Source: Polaromonas sp. YR568 (GTDB lineage: Bacteria; Pseudomonadota; Gammaproteobacteria; Burkholderiales; Burkholderiaceae). From it: DNA of 9,279 nucleotides. The notes beneath the pieces are model-generated. The model ran no database searches. It worked only from the letters and a program-made list of their open reading frames with translations, and was not told where the DNA came from. Positions 7,002 to 9,279 of the stretch are shown in pieces. The position numbers were made by a program, and so were the translations under genes. Numbering within the stretch: the stretch's first letter is position 1; each line of letters starts with the position of its first letter. The stretch is from NCBI GenBank assembly GCA_945871335.1, contig CAMBWM010000083.1, positions 1 through 9,279 on the forward strand. The letters are read 5' to 3'.

Positions 7002-7005
<4 letters not shown>
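6619..7005 (+). CDS. dgkA: Diacylglycerol kinase, prokaryotic DgkA type
   Basis: This small trimeric membrane enzyme phosphorylates diacylglycerol with ATP to phosphatidic acid, recycling lipid released during envelope glycan modification. The product is 128 aa, close to the 122 aa of E. coli DgkA, with a slightly longer basic N-terminus. The equivalents of the catalytic and metal-binding residues are present: E35, E76, N79, E83, K101 and D102, in GLRAGWGETAFRQE, VELLNTAVESAIDRIG and LSKRAKDIGSAAV. Three transmembrane helices are visible (about 43-57, 61-85, 104-124). The gene starts 6 nt after the RDD gene and overlaps the LOG gene by 4 nt in an ATGA. Its lipid-recycling role fits the envelope theme of the upstream genes. 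Confidence 0.95.
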
Positions 7006-7945
<940 letters not shown>

Positions 7946-7989
7946 TCAATAGAAATTATCAGACTCGCCAAGGCAATCAAGTCGCCAGC

Positions 7990-9279
7990 TTACGCCCGAA
8001 ATTGACTGGTCACAGGATAGCGCCAATCTTTGCCGAAGCTGCGGTGACTAACCCGAATGCCAATAGGCGACTGGCGGCGTTTGTATTCATTGAGCTTGAT
8101 CAGCCGTGTGATCCGATCGACCACTGCCGCGTCAAAGCCCGCAGCCACCAAGGATTCAATACTCTCATCATTTTCCATGTAGCGCTGCAAAATGGCATCC
8201 AACACCTCGTAGGGCGGCAAACTGTCCTGGTCGGTTTGATCGGCGCGCAACTCAGCGCTGGGCGCTCGCGTGATGATGCGCTCGGGAATCGGGTTAGGAC
8301 AAGTGCCGTAGGGGTCATTTTCATTGCGCCAGCGAGCCAGCTTGAACACCGTGGTCTTAAGCAAATCCTTGATGACGGCAAAGCCGCCGGCCATGTCACC
8401 GTAAAGCGTGCAATAACCCGTGGCCATCTCGCTTTTATTGCCGGTGGTCAGCACGATGGAGCCGAACTTGTTGGACAGAGCCATCAGAAAAACCCCTCGA
8501 ATCCGGGCCTGAATATTTTCTTCAGCTGTATTTTCTGCCAGCCCGCTGAACTCACCGGCCAGCGATGCCTTGAACGCTTCGACCTGCGGCTCTATCGAAA
8601 GCTCGTCATAGCGAACATTCATGCGCGCAGCCATCTCGCGGGCGTCAAGCCATGACATATCTGCCGTGTAGGCAGAAGGCATCATCACTGCGCGAACCTT
8701 GTCTGCACCCAGCGCATCGACAGCAACAGCCAGCACCAAGGCCGAGTCAATACCGCCCGATAAGCCCAAAATTGCCCCCGGGAAATTGTTTTTCCCCAAG
8801 TAGTCGCGCACGCCCAGCACCAGCGCGTCCCACAGATCGGCCTCCAGACTTTTGCTTGGCACGCACGAAGCGGACAGACACAGCCCAGTTCCTGGATTGC
8901 GTAAAACATCCACCGTGAACAGTGACTCTTCAAAACTGAGCGCGCGTCCAGCCAGTGCGCCATCAGCTTGAACGGCAAATGAACGTCCCTCAAAAACCAC
9001 TTCATCTTGTCCACCGACCAGATGCGCAAAGACCAAAGGCAAGCCGCAGGCCTTGGAGCGGCTTTGCATCATGGCCTCGCGTTCATTGCCCTTGCCCTGA
9101 TGAAAAGGCGAGGCATTGATCACCACCAGCAATTCGGCACCGGCAGCTTTGGCCTGCTGGGCCGGCGCTTCAAACCATGCGTCCTCGCAAATTAACAACC
9201 CAAGGGCAACGCGTTCAGCGCCCTCGCCTACATGAAAGACGCAAGCACCCTGCCCTGGTTTGAAATACCGCCGCTCATC
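7990..9279 (-). CDS. nadE: Glutamine-dependent NAD+ synthetase, 5' end outside window
   Basis: This enzyme amidates nicotinic acid adenine dinucleotide to NAD+ in the last step of NAD synthesis, using ammonia released from glutamine. The 429 residues present are the C-terminal part of a protein of roughly 550 aa; the frame is open to the window edge. The partial N-terminal nitrilase-type glutaminase domain shows DERRYFKPG at the edge and the nucleophilic cysteine (codon at 9189-9187) in ICEDAWF; its Glu and Lys partners would lie outside. The synthetase domain has the ATP-binding P-loop LSGGIDSA (about 8762-8739), then TTGNKSEMATGYCTLYGDMAGG and the usual C-terminus with SHRSFGKDWRYP. The glutaminase domain marks it as the NadE-Gln form, the one known to be regulated by PII. 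It is followed directly by glnB. Confidence 0.96.
   Translation of the reverse strand, partial: DERRYFKPGQGACVFHVGEGAERVALGLLICEDAWFEAPAQQAKAAGAELLVVINASPFHQGKGNEREAMMQSRSKACGLPLVFAHLVGGQDEVVFEGRSFAVQADGALAGRALSFEESLFTVDVLRNPGTGLCLSASCVPSKSLEADLWDALVLGVRDYLGKNNFPGAILGLSGGIDSALVLAVAVDALGADKVRAVMMPSAYTADMSWLDAREMAARMNVRYDELSIEPQVEAFKASLAGEFSGLAENTAEENIQARIRGVFLMALSNKFGSIVLTTGNKSEMATGYCTLYGDMAGGFAVIKDLLKTTVFKLARWRNENDPYGTCPNPIPERIITRAPSAELRADQTDQDSLPPYEVLDAILQRYMENDESIESLVAAGFDAAVVDRITRLIKLNEYKRRQSPIGIRVSHRSFGKDWRYPVTSQFRA

Noticed and set aside
8002..8655. A 217-codon plus-strand open frame inside nadE
   Set aside because: It is antisense to the conserved synthetase domain; no start context or recognisable domain supports it.

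Overview
The window looks like core chromosome of a betaproteobacterium of the order Burkholderiales, most likely family Comamonadaceae (the Polaromonas / Rhodoferax / Limnohabitans kind). This is inferred from the protein sequences (short class I IlvC, the acetolactate synthase large subunit with a GEGS motif, the DUF3619 and DUF3106 proteins) and from the gene order. No mobile element, CRISPR array, tRNA or rRNA was seen, and base composition looks even throughout.

Left part (1-4091, all minus strand). A branched-chain amino acid operon reads ilvB -> ilvH -> ilvC from right to left. It ends in a strong intrinsic terminator at 428-455, after which pssA (phosphatidylserine synthase) starts separately and runs off the left edge. 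IlvB/IlvH form acetolactate synthase and IlvC does the next step toward valine, leucine and isoleucine. Both spacers inside the operon (ilvB-ilvH, 176 nt; ilvH-ilvC, 129 nt) can fold into nested helices on the ilv transcript. The first is the strongest RNA-level signal here, because several of its pairs are G.U and work only on the mRNA strand.

Middle (4092-4396). This is a divergent regulatory region with an extended -10 element on each strand and a TTGACT...AGTCAA inverted repeat midway between them.

Right-hand plus-strand block (4397-7589). Six tightly packed genes follow: an ECF-like sigma factor, a DUF3619 single-pass membrane protein (4-nt overlap), a DUF3106 secreted helical-repeat protein, an RDD membrane protein, diacylglycerol kinase DgkA, and a LOG-family (cytokinin-type phosphoribohydrolase) protein. 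The first three have the layout of a sigma / membrane anti-sigma / periplasmic sensor module and are the best candidate for an undescribed system. Their assignment to that role is inference.

Right end (7586-9279, minus strand). glnB (PII) lies downstream of a 5'-truncated glutamine-dependent NAD synthetase gene, nadE. PII is known to bind and regulate this kind of NadE, so the pair links nitrogen status to NAD+ synthesis. glnB and the LOG gene converge and overlap by 4 nt at their stop codons.
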